64,000 nucleotides of DNA from Telopea speciosissima (Eukaryota; Streptophyta; Magnoliopsida; Proteales; Proteaceae): assembly GCF_018873765.1 (NCBI RefSeq), contig NC_057926.1:56619378-56683377 (forward strand), read 5' to 3'. Below, piece after piece: positions 32,586 through 44,431 of the stretch. Below the pieces are notes generated by a model. That model was not told the DNA's origin. It searched no databases and saw only the letters and a list, made by a program, of their open reading frames with translations. Each line of letters begins with the position of its first letter. Position 1 is the first letter of the stretch. Made by a program: the position numbers and the translations under genes.

Positions 32586-35500
32586 CCCTTTTACCCCCTT
32601 ATCCACCGCCTCATTACCCTTTTTACCCCCTGTTCCCTACCCCTCCGTGGCCTTTCTCGTCTCACACTTCTAACGACTTAAGGTGTTCCCCCAATCCTTT
32701 TCCCTATCCTTTTGGGCCCTCCCAATTGGCCCATGACCCCTCCTCTCTTCCTTGGCCCAGTCTGGTGGACCACCCCTCTCCTCCCAAGGCCCCGGCCCAG
32801 CTTCATCTCTGGCCCAGCTGCCTGACCCGAACCTTTGCTCCTGGCACAAACCAGCCCCTCCTAACCTCTCCCCCCCCCCTTTTAACCCAGCCCACTTAAC
32901 CCTCTCTCCCCTAACCCAAGCCCAGTCTTTCTTCACCTATAACCTGCCCATCTTTCAACCTCCAGCCCACCTCTACCATAAACTTTTCCCCAACCCCCCT
33001 TCCCAATCCCTCACCAGGTCCATCTCCTCCCCTTCCTTTTTGGACTACCCCCCCTCCACTAACCTGCCCCTCCCCCCCCTCGGGTTTTACTTGCTCTCCC
33101 CTCCCCCCCGCAGGCCTCTTGTCCGCGATCCGGCTTTAGTTTTCTTTCGTCGTCGCTATTGTAGCACCCTTCCGATGCGCACATTGCCATTCCCCTTCTA
33201 GTGGTCATGTATGTCGACTTCATCCGGAACGTCAGGGGTCTCAACTCCCTGGCCAAGCATCAGGAAATTAAATCCCTCATCAAATCCACCCACTCTTCTT
33301 TTTGTGCCCTCCTTGAGACCCGCGTTCTACAAAACAATGCCGCCGCATTGCTACCTCAATTGCCCCCTCCTGGTCCCTTCTCTCTAATTACAATCACTCC
33401 CCTCTCGGTCGGATTTGGTTCCTCTAGGACCCTTCCAAAATCGACATCTCTCTCTCCCACTCCTCTTCCCAATTTCTCCATCTCAGTCTTTCCATTCCCA
33501 ACTCCCATTCCACTTTCTTTTTTACGGTTGTTTATGCCTGCAACCACGCTGCTGACCGTTCTTCTCTTTGGCTTGACCTCTCCCTCCTTAAAACCTCCAT
33601 GGACTCCATCCCTTGGGGTTTAGGTGGGGACTTCAATGTGGTGTGATCCCAAGAAGAAAAATTGGGTGGCAGACCTATTGACTCTTCCTCTGTCCTTGCT
33701 TTCAACGAATGCTTAGAAGATCTAGGCATCGAGGACCTTCGCTGGACTGGTTCCCCCCTTACTTGGAGCAACCGGCGAGTTGGCCCTGATCGCATCGCCT
33801 GCAAGCGGGATCCTTTCCTCTCTAAGGAGGCTTGGCTATCCACCTTTCCCCACTCTCTAGCCAACTTCCTCCTCCAGGGTCTCTTAGATCACTGCACCTG
33901 CCACATTCTTATCCAACCCTATTCCTCCTTTGGTCCTAAGCCTTTCAAATTCTTCAACATGTAGACCTCCCATCATCTTTTCCTCCCCACCGTCCTTAAG
34001 GCCTGGCGCACCCCGGTCTCCTCCCCCTCCCTCCCCCTCATTGCCCTGACCAGGAAGCTCCGCAATACCAAAGCTGCCCTAAAAAGCTGGAATCTCTCCA
34101 CCTTTGGCAACATTAATTCCAGGCTCTCCTCTTGCAAATCTAATCTTTCCTCCGTCTAGGCCAGACTTCAATCTGACCCTCTCAATCCTCTCCTTGCCTC
34201 GGAGAAAAAACTCCTTTCTGAGGAATTGTTCTCTCTCTCCTCCCTGGAGTTAAGCTTCCTGCGTAAAAAATCCTGCATCAAGTGGTTAGAGCTAGGAGAC
34301 TCAAATTCAGCTTACTTCCACAGGTCTCTGAAAGCCAGACTCAACTCTAATTCCATCACCCTCCTGTACTCATCTGAGGGCTCCCCCCTAACCTCGATCC
34401 ATGACATCAAATTTGCTTCCATCTCCTACTTCTCCGACTTGTTCAATCCCCCCCCCCCCCCTTTCTGCCCCTATCCCCCCTGACCTCATCAACAAGTTCC
34501 TCCCTCCCCTAGTTGCGGAATCCCTCATCAGCATCCCCTCTGATGAGAAGATCTCCAAGGCTATCCACTCCCACAAATCCAACAAAGCTCCTGGTCTTGA
34601 CGGATTCAGCATGGGATTCTTTCTTAGCTGCTGGGATTCCATCAAAGGAGACCTATTCAAAGCCATCCGCAGCTTCTTTTATAAGCCAAGTCAGCTGGCT
34701 CAAGTCAACCAGACCTTCATTTGCCTCATTCCCAAAAAAGAGTGAGCCACTTCTCTCTCGGACTTCAGACTTATCTCCCTCTGCAAACTCATCTACAAAT
34801 TCATTGCCACAATCCTTGCCAACAGAATCAAGGCTCTTATCCCTTCTCTGGTCAGCTCCAACCAATCCGCCTTCATTTCTGGGAGAAGCATTGCGGATAA
34901 CGTTATCCTTTGCTCTGAGATTGTGCGGTGGTTTGACCGTAAATCTCACTCTCCGGCTGCCCTTATGAAAATTGACCTCTACAAAGCTTTTGACTCCCTT
35001 CGTTGAGACTTCATCTGTGGAGTGCTCTCTCAAATGGGCTTCCCCCCTGCCTTTGGTCGCTGGATTTATGCTTGCATCTTAACCCCCTCTTTCTCGGTTC
35101 TTGTCAATGGTTCTCCGGCTGGGTTCTTCCATTCCATAGTGGGCATCCGCCAAGGCTGTCCTCTCTCTCCCTTCCTCTTCTCCTTAGCTTTGAAAGTTCT
35201 CTCCCGCAACCTCCAATCCAAGACCGATCTCCATCTCATCTCTCCCATTCCTAAATGCAAGCACATCAATCTTACCCATCTCGCTTTTGCAGACGATCTG
35301 ATGATCTTCTCTAAGGCCTCTCACTCCTCCATCTCTACTATTATGAACTCTCTCCACCTCTTTGAGACCCTCTCGGGCCTTCGCATAAGCCTCCTCAAAT
35401 CCAAACTCTTTCTTTCTGGTATTTCTGATCTGGACCGTGATTCCCTTCTGAACCTCACTGGATTCTCCATTGGCTCCCTCCCTGTCAAATACCTCGGCCT

Positions 35501-36720
35501 CCCTCTCATTCCAGCTAGACTCTTCAACCACCATTGTGCTCCTATGTTGGATAACATCCGCAAGCGCCTCCAGCTTTGGAAAAGCAAACTCCTTTCCTAT
35601 GCCGGTCGCCTTGTTTGCATCCGCTCTGTCCTTCAAGCTTCTTATATCTATTGGCGTGGGATCTTCGGATTACCCAAAGCCACCATCCAGGCGATGGAGC
35701 GACTCTTTTGTGCTTTCCTCTGGAAAGGGACAGACGCTTCTAGATTCCTCCATCCTATTAGCTGGAAGTCTATTTGCCTCCCAAAAGTCGAGGGTGGCCT
35801 TGGGATCCGGCGTATAAAAGACTCCAACACTACTGGTATTCTTAAGCTAATTTGGAAAATCTCCTCCCATCAGGATTCCATCTGGGTTAGCTGGGTCTAC
35901 TCTCACCTCCTCAAGTCTGACTCCATCTGGACTGTCCCCACCCCCTCTGATGCCTCCTGGATCTGGAGAAAGATCCTTGCCCTCCGCCCCCTTGCCCTCA
36001 GTGGTATCTCTTCCTCCATTGCCAGAGGATCCTCCACCTCCCTCTGGCTTGACCCTTGGCACCCCCTTGGTATCAATTTCTGTGTTCTTGGCCCCAGGTT
36101 GATATACTCTTCTGGTCTCCCAAAAAATGCCCCCTATCCTGCCTCATTTCTTCTGGCTCCTGGTCCCCCCCCCCCTTATCTCAACCCCTCCATTGTCTCT
36201 CGGATTTGGCTTGCTCTCCCCCCCTTCCCCCTTCCCCCCCAATGATGATAGAATCATTTGGTCGCCCTCCCCCAACGGCCTCTTCAGCACCAGATCAGCC
36301 TAGAACTTTGTCAGATCCACCACCCCCACTGTACCCTGGCATAACCTAGTCTGGTTCAAAGGCCACATACCTCGCCACAACATCACTACCTGGAGAACCC
36401 TTCGCCTTTGCCTTCCCACCCAAGCCTTCCTCATTCACCGTCACATCCCTGCTTCCCCTGCCTACTCCCTTTGCTGGAATGGCCTTGAGGGCATTCCCCA
36501 TCTCTTCTTTGACTGCCCCTTTACCTCTACTATCTGGAGAAAAGCCCTCTCCTCCATTTGGCACCGCAACAGGAGACCCCTTTACTTCGACAGAGATTGG
36601 CTTTGGGTGGCTAAATCCTTCTCAGGTTCCTCGATTTGTGACACCATTGGAAAGCTGGTTTTTGGAGCTACTATTCATCACATCTGGATGGAGCGCAATC
36701 TTAGGAGATGAACTTCCAAC
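32586..36720 (+). pseudogene. Outer L1: ORF1 tail and ORF2, broken
   Basis: 32586-33200 is C-rich with Pro-rich frames, likely the degraded ORF1 end and spacer. ORF2 starts at 33207 (MYVDFIRNVRGLNS). Visible parts are GGDFNVV, RWTGSPLTWSNRRVGPDRIA, LGLDGFSMGFF-like RT start, KIDLYKAFDSLR, VNGSPAGFFHSIVGIRQGCP, HLAFADDLMIFSKA and a zf-RVT tail (LCWNGLEGIPHLFFDCPF). It has many stops and phase shifts. It is clearly related to the inner L1 but more decayed, consistent with being older. Confidence 0.88.
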
Positions 36721-36977
36721 TCTCGATCTTTCGATTTGATTTGGAAAGCCATCTCCTTTGAAGTGTCTTCCAAGCTCAGCCGTGCCCATCTTCGTGCTGT
36801 CAGGGACACCCCTAGGAATAGGCATATTGCTGTTTTTTTGGGCCTCGACCTGCCATCCCTTTTTTCTTCAACCTCTGTGTAGGTTGGTTTGTTTCTCCCC
36901 CCCCCCCCCTTTTTCCCCTTATACATTCTTTCCTTTTCCTGCCCCCTCCTGGGGTTTGGTAATACATATTATTCACC

Positions 36978-36991
36978 AAAAAAAAAAAAAA
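36978..36991 (+). other. Poly-A tail of the outer L1
   Basis: Fourteen A residues follow the TATTATTCACC 3' end, which matches the inner L1's TTTATTCACC end. Confidence 0.9.
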
Positions 36992-37547
36992 TCCAATAAA
37001 ACATAGTTAAAAAATCGAATTTCAAAAGGAAAAAAGTCAAACCTCCCCAGTTCAAGAACAAAAACTTGATTTTCGACAGTAGGTGAAATTTTCAACTTTC
37101 AAATGCTGGGGTTTTTCTCAAATCTAAAAGTTCTATAGATCTTAATATGATAAAACATTGCTAAAAACCAAAAGTGCTGTAAAATATTCATTTGTTTTGA
37201 TACCTAAAAAAATATTTTCATTCAGAGCGATTTTGACAGCATTCGCGCATACCAAATAAGGTTTGACCGGAACATAACTTCTTCAATATAATTCAGATTT
37301 AAGCAATTTTGGATGTGTTGGAAAGCTGGTTTTGTGCTCTAGCTAATACTAAAAGTCTCATTTAAAAATAAAATCATTTGACTAGTCAAACTTATTCGAG
37401 AACAAGAACATTTCTCTAAATCGAGAGCAATTTAATTACTTATAGATAAGATCATATTTTCTAAAAACAGTATAAACCAAATGTATGTTTTGATTGTTTC
37501 AAACTTCCAATAGCTTGCTTCTTCAGTTTTGCTGTCTTATAGTTCTA

Positions 37548-37665
37548 TGTTGATTTTTGATGACTTGATGTGGCTTAATGTTGATTTTTTATGACTTGAT
37601 TTGGCTTAAAGTTGATTTTTGATGACTTAAGGACGCTTAATGTTGATGTTTGATGATATAAGGTA
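37548..37665. repeat. Tandem repeat, about 32 bp x 3.7
   Basis: Unit of the form TGTTGATTTTTGATGACTTG plus ATGTGGCTTAA. Four decaying copies lie inside the right part of the AAGGCG-type element. Confidence 0.85.
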
Positions 37666-37834
37666 TATATTGTAGCTTACTAAAATATTGTAGCATACTA
37701 AATAATGTTAGAAAAGGGGAGAAATTAAAAATAACACTTGGGTGCACCTTAGTCGCCTAGGCGAGCGCCTTGTCGCCTAAGCGCGTAGGCACCCCTCCAC
37801 CGTCTTGGGTGGCCTTGCCGCCTTGATAACTATG

Positions 37835-38097
37835 TTCCACTTGCAGCCTCCCTTGGAATCAACCAAGTATAACACTGTAAATCTCTTACAGAAAGCAGTT
37901 AAAAAATGGAATTTATTATCATAGATACTGCAAGCTGTTAAAAAAATGGAATTTATTATCATAGAACTTGTGGGGTATGGCCTGTGGCCTTGATGCCTTA
38001 TAACTTGTTCTAGTCACAATTAAACAGTGGCTAGGAATTTCTTTGTCCAATTGTAAAACTGACTTGAAACTGAGACTGAAAACTAGCTAAACAGACC
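37835..38097. other. Short flank with a duplicated segment
   Basis: GTTAAAAAATGGAATTTATT plus ATCATAGA occurs twice (about 37898 and 37936). No gene was seen. Confidence 0.5.
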
Positions 38098-38919
38098 ATA
38101 GTTTTAAATCTCGCCGAGATATCAAAAAATTCAAGAAATTCAAGCTCCTCGAGACGAGTTTATAACCGAGACAAAAACTGCAACAACTCGAATATCTCGA
38201 CCAAAATTTTGGCGAGAGTTAGGCACTTTTGTACCGCTGCGCCGAACTTTGGAAAAATGGTACATTGCACACTATAAAAAGGCACTAACTCGAGACAGAC
38301 TTCGAAATTTCAAAGTTACTCGGCAAAGAAATGGGGGGAAACCTTGGTTCTTGACTTTTTGGCCACATAATCATTGTATTGTATTGTTGGAGTTGGGACA
38401 TGGAAGACTAGGGTAGTAGGGTGTCTATGACTTATGTATTATTCAGTGTACTTGGGTTGGGTGTCTATGTAATAAGCATTTCACATTTCACTGTACTTTG
38501 TAGTTTGTAGTAGAAACTTTTAACTCTTTTAACTATTTCTTAAATAAGTATTCAATATTTTTTGTCTTCATCCATTATTGCATAATTTATTTGTTTACTT
38601 GCCAATTATGTCTCATAGCACTCAAACAATGTGTAGAATAGGCAATGTTACATTAAAGGTTCAATGTTTACAGCCAACCAAGGATGCAAATCCAAAACAC
38701 CTAATTGGGTGCTTTTTTTTTGCAATTTGAAGATTTAAATATTTTTATTAAGCCTAAAACAGACATCCCTTAAAGTTTTGGAGCCAACTGTGGCCATTAG
38801 CCCACTGAAACATCATACCGAAACAAAGAAAAAAAAAAAGGCACAAACTTGCTGAGATCTCGCCCTCGGTGGTCTCAACCTGGTCGAGACACCAACTTGA
38901 GACGAGTTTTCGAACCTTG
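38098..38919. mobile_element. CGAG-type fold-back element with 9-bp target duplication
   Basis: The flanks carry AAACAGACC on both sides (38089-38097, 38920-38928). The left end reads ATAGTTTTAAATCTCGCCGA; the right end inverted reads CAAGGTTCGAAAACTCGTCT. Words such as CTCGAGAC, GAGACGAG and TCTCG recur in both orientations near both ends. The interior is AT-rich and non-coding. The 9-bp duplication points to the Mutator superfamily. Confidence 0.75.
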
Positions 38920-38928
38920 AAACAGACC

Positions 38929-39846
38929 TGCCGCCAGGTATAAGCTATCCTATTCCAACTAGGACTCTGTAGAAATAATAAACTGGAAATAAAAAGAAAA
39001 TACAACTCGTTGCCTAATTCTAGGATACCAAACTGAAAATAATAGTGAACCCACGACCAGACTAAGAACAGAACTTCTAATTGCTAAAGGAATTATATGC
39101 ACATGCTAGTTTCTCCTCCTGTTCTTGATAGCAGCTGCATCATCAAGTGTCATACATCCACTTCACAACAGAAGACATTTCTGCTTTAGCTACTTCTTTA
39201 GGACTTAGGATCGGCATGTAATGTCTGATTGTGCTCTATGGGTGTTTTGTGGAGCAAAATAGGTAGGATTAGACTGATCAGTTACATTGAAACGTTCCCC
39301 TTTCTTTTCCCTTGGACCTGTTGGGCTTGGATTTTAGTGTTCATAATCTCCTGAACATTATTCATCGTCATCTCCACAAGGAACAGCATCGAAATCCATG
39401 TCATTGGAAGTTCCATAAGGATTTTGATCTTCATAAGCATCTTCGGCTTCATCCTTTTTCTCATCTATACCATACAAATTAATAATGAGATTTTTTTTCT
39501 TCTTGATTTACATTGTTGTATGGGTACACTTTCAGTGGGATCTCATATTTCAAAATAGATGATGATATTTATATTGGTGTATGGGTGGACTGCATCCACA
39601 TTACCGTGTTTCATCTTTCCAAGAGCAAAATTGGGTCGAGAAATGTTGCCCTTTTTCTATGTTGATTTTTCTATTGTCTGAATTCTGTATAGTATTTGTA
39701 GTATGACATACCTGCAAGGCGTTGACCCTCTTCTCATTTGCGAGGACTTAAAATGATTTTACTTTGTGCCTATTTCAATGTGTAGTCCTTTTCATGCTAA
39801 CCTCATGTATTAAATATTCACCATGATCTTAATGGGCAATGTTCAG
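38929..39846. other. Non-coding; upstream AMSH exons not found
   Basis: A minus-strand acidic frame (39366-39480, DEKKDEAEDAYEDQNPYG) was seen but not assigned. No exon matching the AMSH segment before THPSQSCF was recognised. Confidence 0.35.
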
Positions 39847-39909
39847 ACACATCCTTCGCAGTCTTGTTTCATGTCGTCAATTGATCTTCATACTCACTAC
39901 TCATATCAG
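39847..39909 (+). CDS. AMSH: AMSH exon with JAMM residues
   Basis: Exactly 21 codons from ...GTTCAG|ACACAT to ATATCAG|GTTTGT. The acceptor is chosen because it keeps the family frame; its pyrimidine tract is weak. Confidence 0.8.
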
Positions 39910-40039
39910 GTTTGTCCCTCTCCCTAATTGCCAGTACAATTATTCATTTGTGTGGGACTTTGCTGGGTGTGCATATTTTTTAGGTCCCCCCCCCCCCCCC
40001 TGTTTTTTTTTATACCTTTCTCACTCTGGCTTTCTCCAG

Positions 40040-40092
40040 ATCATGTTGCCTGAAGCAATTGCAATTGTCATGGCTCCAAAAGATGGGTCAAG
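40040..40092 (+). CDS. AMSH: AMSH exon (53 bp)
   Basis: TCTCCAG|ATCATG to GTCAAG|GTGAGA, encoding IMLPEAIAIVMAPKDGS and two bases of the next Arg codon. Confidence 0.85.
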
Positions 40093-40187
40093 GTGAGAAA
40101 GCATCATGGTATCTGGTTAGAGGAATGCTACATCTGCTTTACAATTGACATTTTTTTTCGTAACAACTAGCGTCTCAACGTGTGCAG

Positions 40188-40362
40188 AACCCATGGCATT
40201 TTCCGGCTAACAACACCAGGTGGTATGTCAGTCATTAGACAATGTCAGCAGCGTGGCTTCCATCCACATGAACAGCCTCCAGATGGTAGACCCATTTATG
40301 ATCATTGTACAGATGTCTATATGAACCCCAATCTAAAGTTTGATGTCATCGATCTCAGATGA
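40188..40362 (+). CDS. AMSH: AMSH terminal exon
   Basis: GTGCAG|AACCCATGG to TGA. It ends YMNPNLKFDVIDLR, the invariant C terminus of the plant AMSH family. Confidence 0.9.
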
Positions 40363-41360
40363 TCACATGGTGAATGAAAATTAGGGGTATTGCTTCACCC
40401 TCCATTTTATTCACTAACTATGTGTGTATAATTATCAATATTCTATGTTAGTTTTTCATCCCCCACCCCAAATGAAAAGAGGGAAGGAACTGTGAACAAG
40501 AGAAAAAGGAAAATTTGCCAATTGGTGGCATAGATTGTTGCCCCATGATTAAAACTACATAATATCAAGCCAACTTCTGGAAAGCATTGGTGACAAGTCA
40601 ATTCTTGACAACAAATTTTTTACGTACTATTTTTGTTGTCATTGCAAGTCATGTCTATTGTACAGTTTGCCTGCTATGTTGAACATTTCCACATTTCAAT
40701 TACTCATCTGTATAGAGTTGAAATGTATCTGAAATTTATTACAAGCGCTGTTTTCGTATAAACTTATGCCTCCCATCCCCATCAGATGGGTTTCTTCCCA
40801 TCAATCTCAAATATATTGGTGGTAAATTCTTGTTGAAAAGCTAAAATGCCCTATATACTCTTGTTGTCTTGCAATAGTGTGCGACCTGATGATCTGACCT
40901 TGTGCTTGGGTTCTGCTGGCTACTAGAGATGGTCATGAATACCACAAGGCAAAGAGTGAAAATGTCATGGAGCCTAGAGGTGAAAGTTCTTTTTCCTTGA
41001 GCTAATCAACAGTTAGAGGGAGTAGCATGGGGGTGTGTCTTGGACCACTATGCCCACTGTTTTCTTTTTCTTTACTCATTGTTGAGAGTTGTAAAAGCTA
41101 CACTGATGTGAATTTCATGCTCATTTCAAAGTAGAAAGGTGGAGAGAACCTTTACCATTAGTAAACATAAAGGAATATTGGTGGAAAGGAAAAGAGTGAG
41201 CTGAAAGACATCCCGAACACCAAAAGCAGAGATGAAAGAACACTTGAATCGAATTTGTGTACTTTTTGGCCTTTTGGGGTACGTATGGTTTCACCATGGT
41301 TTTTTCCTTTTGTATCTATTGGTTTTTCCCTTGAAGGGCAGTAGGTTTACCGTTCTTTTT
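40363..41360. other. AMSH 3' flank, no gene seen
   Basis: AT-rich sequence, probably 3' UTR then intergenic. No open frame or repeat was supported. Confidence 0.5.
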
Positions 41361-41370
41361 ATACAATAGT

Positions 41371-42030
41371 GGTTCTAAGTATCGGTACCGTATCGCCTGA
41401 TAGGTTTTGCTAGTCACCGATACCGATACCATATCGATATCAAGGTATGGACAAGGGGTAAAATGGTCAGAAAATTTTTTTGTAAAGGAAATTTAAGGGT
41501 AATTTTGTTCGATATAGTAGATCCAGGCCGATATTGTATCGGTATTGTATTGGTTTTATGTGTTGCCGATACCCGTTCCAATACCATGCACTAAAACCGT
41601 AGAGTGTTTTAATTGACCCAATACGCGATAGTCCATGCTCTGAATGCTCGAACCCAAAGGGGTAGGAGCCTAGGAGGGGGGATGAAAGATTGAAAAGATT
41701 GAAATGGTGATCTAAAATCCACTGGGGCTTAACAGTCGTAGGATCCAACCTAAAAGTGGCAAAGGTGCTATACTATCAGATCTTCTTCAAGAAACCTCAC
41801 CTTCCGTCTTGATACCAAGGTTTTAGTTCATGGCCATTGGTTGCCACTGATACTGATACCGTTATGGATCGGCCGTATAGGTCTATGATCTGTTTTGGGC
41901 AGATTCTAGTAATAAACATCACTTTTTTATTTTTTAAAAAAAAGACCCGTCTTCACAGGATCGGCCAATGTGTATGCCGATACAGATAGTATCAGCCCGA
42001 CACTACCGATACCTAAATCCATGCCAGTTG
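41371..42030. mobile_element. CCGATACC-type fold-back element with 10-bp target duplication
   Basis: ATACAATAGT flanks both ends (41361-41370, 42031-42040). The left end has GGTTCTAAGTATCGGTACCG; near the right end the inverse reads GGATTTAGGTATCGGTAGTG. Words CCGATACC, GGTATCG and TATCGG recur in both orientations through the element. No coding frame is supported. The 9-10 bp duplication suggests a Mutator-type origin. Confidence 0.75.
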
Positions 42031-42504
42031 ATACAATAGTTGTGTGAGCAAACCCAAAAGGGGGTCCCTACCTGTCTCCTCCTTTCCTCACTTCAGTCGG
42101 CCCTAACCTTATATGAGAAGTATGGAGTCGGGGAAGTCTTTGACTGAGTTGGGAATTGAGGGTATGGTCTCTTCTCTTATCGTCAAATCACGAAGAGGGG
42201 GTGGGGGGGAGTGGACAAAGGCATCTTCAGAGAAAGGAAGGGACACAGACAGATCCATCGTCTTACATTCTTTTTGTGGTTGCGGCCCCCATTACATCGA
42301 GCATCCTAACCGTCGGCTACCCATCTGAGGGTTCAGACGAGCACGAAGTTGCAGCTTTCTTTCTTTGTACACTGTAATGGCATATCATCATGGGCGAGGT
42401 TTACACAATGGTATAAAGTGGGTCCTACAATCCAATGGGGATGGTGGGGAAGAGCCGAAGAGGCTGGGGTTCATGTGTTTATGTCGAGGAACAAAAAACA
42501 ACAA

Positions 42505-42526
42505 CAACAACTACTACTACTACTAA
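42505..42526. repeat. CAA/CTA trinucleotide run
   Basis: ACAACAACAACTACTACTAC, a short simple repeat. Confidence 0.8.
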
Positions 42527-42667
42527 CATCAAACATCAAGCCAAAGCAAAGGAACTCTGACACGAGGAGGAGGAGTCACAGGACACTTGTATTTGTTTGT
42601 GGTGGTCGTTATGTTTTTTGTCCCTTTGGCCTTTGGCCAGTCCATTCCACCCTGGTTTCAGACATTT

Positions 42668-42727
<60 letters not shown>

Positions 42728-42730
42728 TGT
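42668..42730. repeat. (GT)n(GA)n compound microsatellite
   Basis: About 16 GT units are followed directly by about 13 GA units. Confidence 0.95.
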
Positions 42731-44431
42731 GAGTGAGTAGATTTAAGATCCGAAAGGGTCATCCAATTGGAGAGTGGAGTCAAAGGGTGGTTGTCACTGT
42801 CAGTCCCTTATTTGTTCCACATGGCAAAGTAGTAGCATACGGTGTTGCTTATCCAAGTAGGAAAGGGAAAGCATATATGATGGTGGTCCTATGCCAATGG
42901 TCCATCACCCTCTACGCCCACGGCCTATGGACCCACCTTGGATCCCCATTCTCTTGGGTCAATTATGTAGTAATGTTCATCATCACCTCTTCCATCCCAA
43001 ATGTCCCACATTTTGGTCTGGAGGGTATCTTTTTTTCTTCAGAAGTCCCACAATAGAATGTCCCCCCCCTCCCCTCTCCTTTTTTGTTTCTTCTTCTTTC
43101 ATTTGATGATGATATATGGGGACACATTTCTTACATGATGAAGCTTATGACCTTACAAATCTATCATGTATAGTTGGATTCAAAATTTGCGGTAAAATTG
43201 TCAAAATCACTCGTAGTTGATATGGTAAGTTTTAGCCGAGGCCCTATGCCACGTGCTACAATTAATGAATCAAAATTGATCAAGATTTAGAATGTTAGCG
43301 AAACGATAGAATACATAATGGATCATCTGATTGATTTTTCTTCGAAACTTGATAGATGACCAACTCAATATGTTTCTTTATCTAGCTAATGCATATAATG
43401 CAATATCAGTCATCTATTGAACTTATGGCTTAAAATGCATGAGAGAAAATCAGGTAAAAGGGGGATCATATAGTTGAGAAACTACAAAATTCAACTTATG
43501 GACAACTCTATGGGAGCTTTATATAGCCAAAGATTTGTGAGATCTAAATCCATCATCTTCACATCTTAAAAATGATGATCCTTTAGGGTAGCCTCCCAGA
43601 CTAAGACATGTAAAATAAAGATCCCCTAACATAGGATAGGAACATAAGAAGCTCAAAGCTTTCCATGTTAAATAGTCAATGGCAACAAAGAAATCCATAC
43701 GCTCAAGTCTCACGCTAATGATTCAAGGAGTCCATAGATACTCTGTTTCTACTTGGTTATTGTCACCAACCACGATGCATGGTAGCTAGGGCTGACTAGG
43801 AAGGATGGGAGTTCGGTTCCTCTGCACGTATCAACACGTGAACGCACATGTGAGAACCAACCATTTATCCTAGTTTTACCATTTAAAAGGAGAGGAGGGA
43901 TTTTTATGGAAACAAAATTAAAATGTGATAGATTCTGAGATGTATGTTCACTTGTTGGTACATGCAGATGATCCATTCTTGAAGGATCGCTCTCTCTTTT
44001 TCTCCATCCGATGTCATTTAGGCCGATTTGGTAACACTTGCGCTTCACGGGAGTGATTTTGCATTAAGAGCGCTGGGCAATGTTTCAATTCTCAGGGAAC
44101 ACTGCTGCTATTTGGTAGCGCATTTGATAGCCAACCTTAAAAAAACGTGTTCCCATATCACACGAATTGAAATTTTAAAAGTTTCGGGAAGGATCATGGT
44201 TTTATACCCCTGAGAGTATCATGTATTCCTATGCCTTCAAGCAAAAGTGTTCCCCAAGTGCAATAATATTTTCAAAATACTTTTTTTATTTGCGCTAGTA
44301 AGAGTGCTCTATTGCAAGCTGATGGTCGTGGGTTTGATGCAGGAAATAGTCTCTCCATACGTAAACTTGAGTCCAACTCGTAGAAAAACACTTAAAAATG
44401 TGTTCATTTTTGAACACCTACGAAGTGTATC

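Larger units (their letters stand above)
25737..36989 (+). mobile_element. Outer L1 LINE, 5'-truncated, interrupted by a second L1
   Basis: The left piece (25737-27016) carries ORF1. The right piece (32586-36989) carries the rest and ORF2. They are separated by another L1 whose 16-bp target duplication lies exactly at both junctions. The outer element ends in a poly-A run (36978-36991) and is flanked by AATCCAATAAA. Joined length is about 5.7 kb. Numerous stops show it is inactive. Confidence 0.8.
25527..37834. mobile_element. AAGGCG-type terminal-inverted-repeat element, split by nested L1s
   Basis: The left end reads CATAGTTGTCAAGGTGCCGC. The right end inverted reads CATAGTTATCAAGGCGGCAA. 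TCCACTT flanks both sides (25520-25526, and 37836-37842 after one extra T). GCCTAGGC- and AAGGCG-like words recur in both ends (25540-25620 and 37750-37830). Removing the L1 insertion at 25737-36989 leaves about 1.04 kb, a plausible size for such an element. The superfamily is not certain; MULE or hAT are possible. Confidence 0.65.
39847..40362 (+). pseudogene. AMSH: AMSH-type K63 deubiquitinase (JAMM), last three exons only
   Basis: AMSH proteins are zinc metalloproteases that cut K63-linked ubiquitin chains and work with ESCRT-III in endosomal sorting. Three exons are visible: 39847-39909 (THPSQSCFMSSIDLHTHYSY), 40040-40092 (IMLPEAIAIVMAPKDGS) and 40188-40362 (THGIFRLTTPGGMSVIRQCQ to VYMNPNLKFDVIDLR and stop). 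All borders are GT-AG and in phase. The visible exons keep the second His, Ser and Asp of the JAMM motif (H-x-H-x7-S-x2-D); the first His should be the last residue of the missing upstream exon. GIFRLTTPGGM is closest to plant AMSH3. No stop lies in these exons, so this is either the end of a gene with a very large intron or an isolated gene fragment. Confidence 0.85.
42041..44422. other. Intergenic, with one long microsatellite
   Basis: Open frames in 42113-43106 lack homology or splice support. CT/CCC-rich runs occur near 43060. A tRNA-like pair of boxes lies at 44293-44345 (GCGCTAGTAAGAGTGC and GGTCGTGGGTTTGATGC), possibly a SINE head. Confidence 0.35.

Noticed and set aside
32670-32936. 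GC-rich minus-strand open frames across 26-37 kb
   Set aside because: They mirror the Pro/Ser-rich L1 coding strand, have Gly/Arg-rich composition and no motifs.
39282-39480. Minus-strand acidic frame DEKKDEAEDAYEDQ
   Set aside because: Resembles low-complexity tails of many proteins; no supporting exon or transposase motif.
42113-43106. Chain of plus-strand open frames
   Set aside because: No splice signals, start context or family motifs; partly simple repeats.
44293-44345. tRNA-like A and B boxes
   Set aside because: No cloverleaf or acceptor stem can be formed; at best a SINE head fragment.
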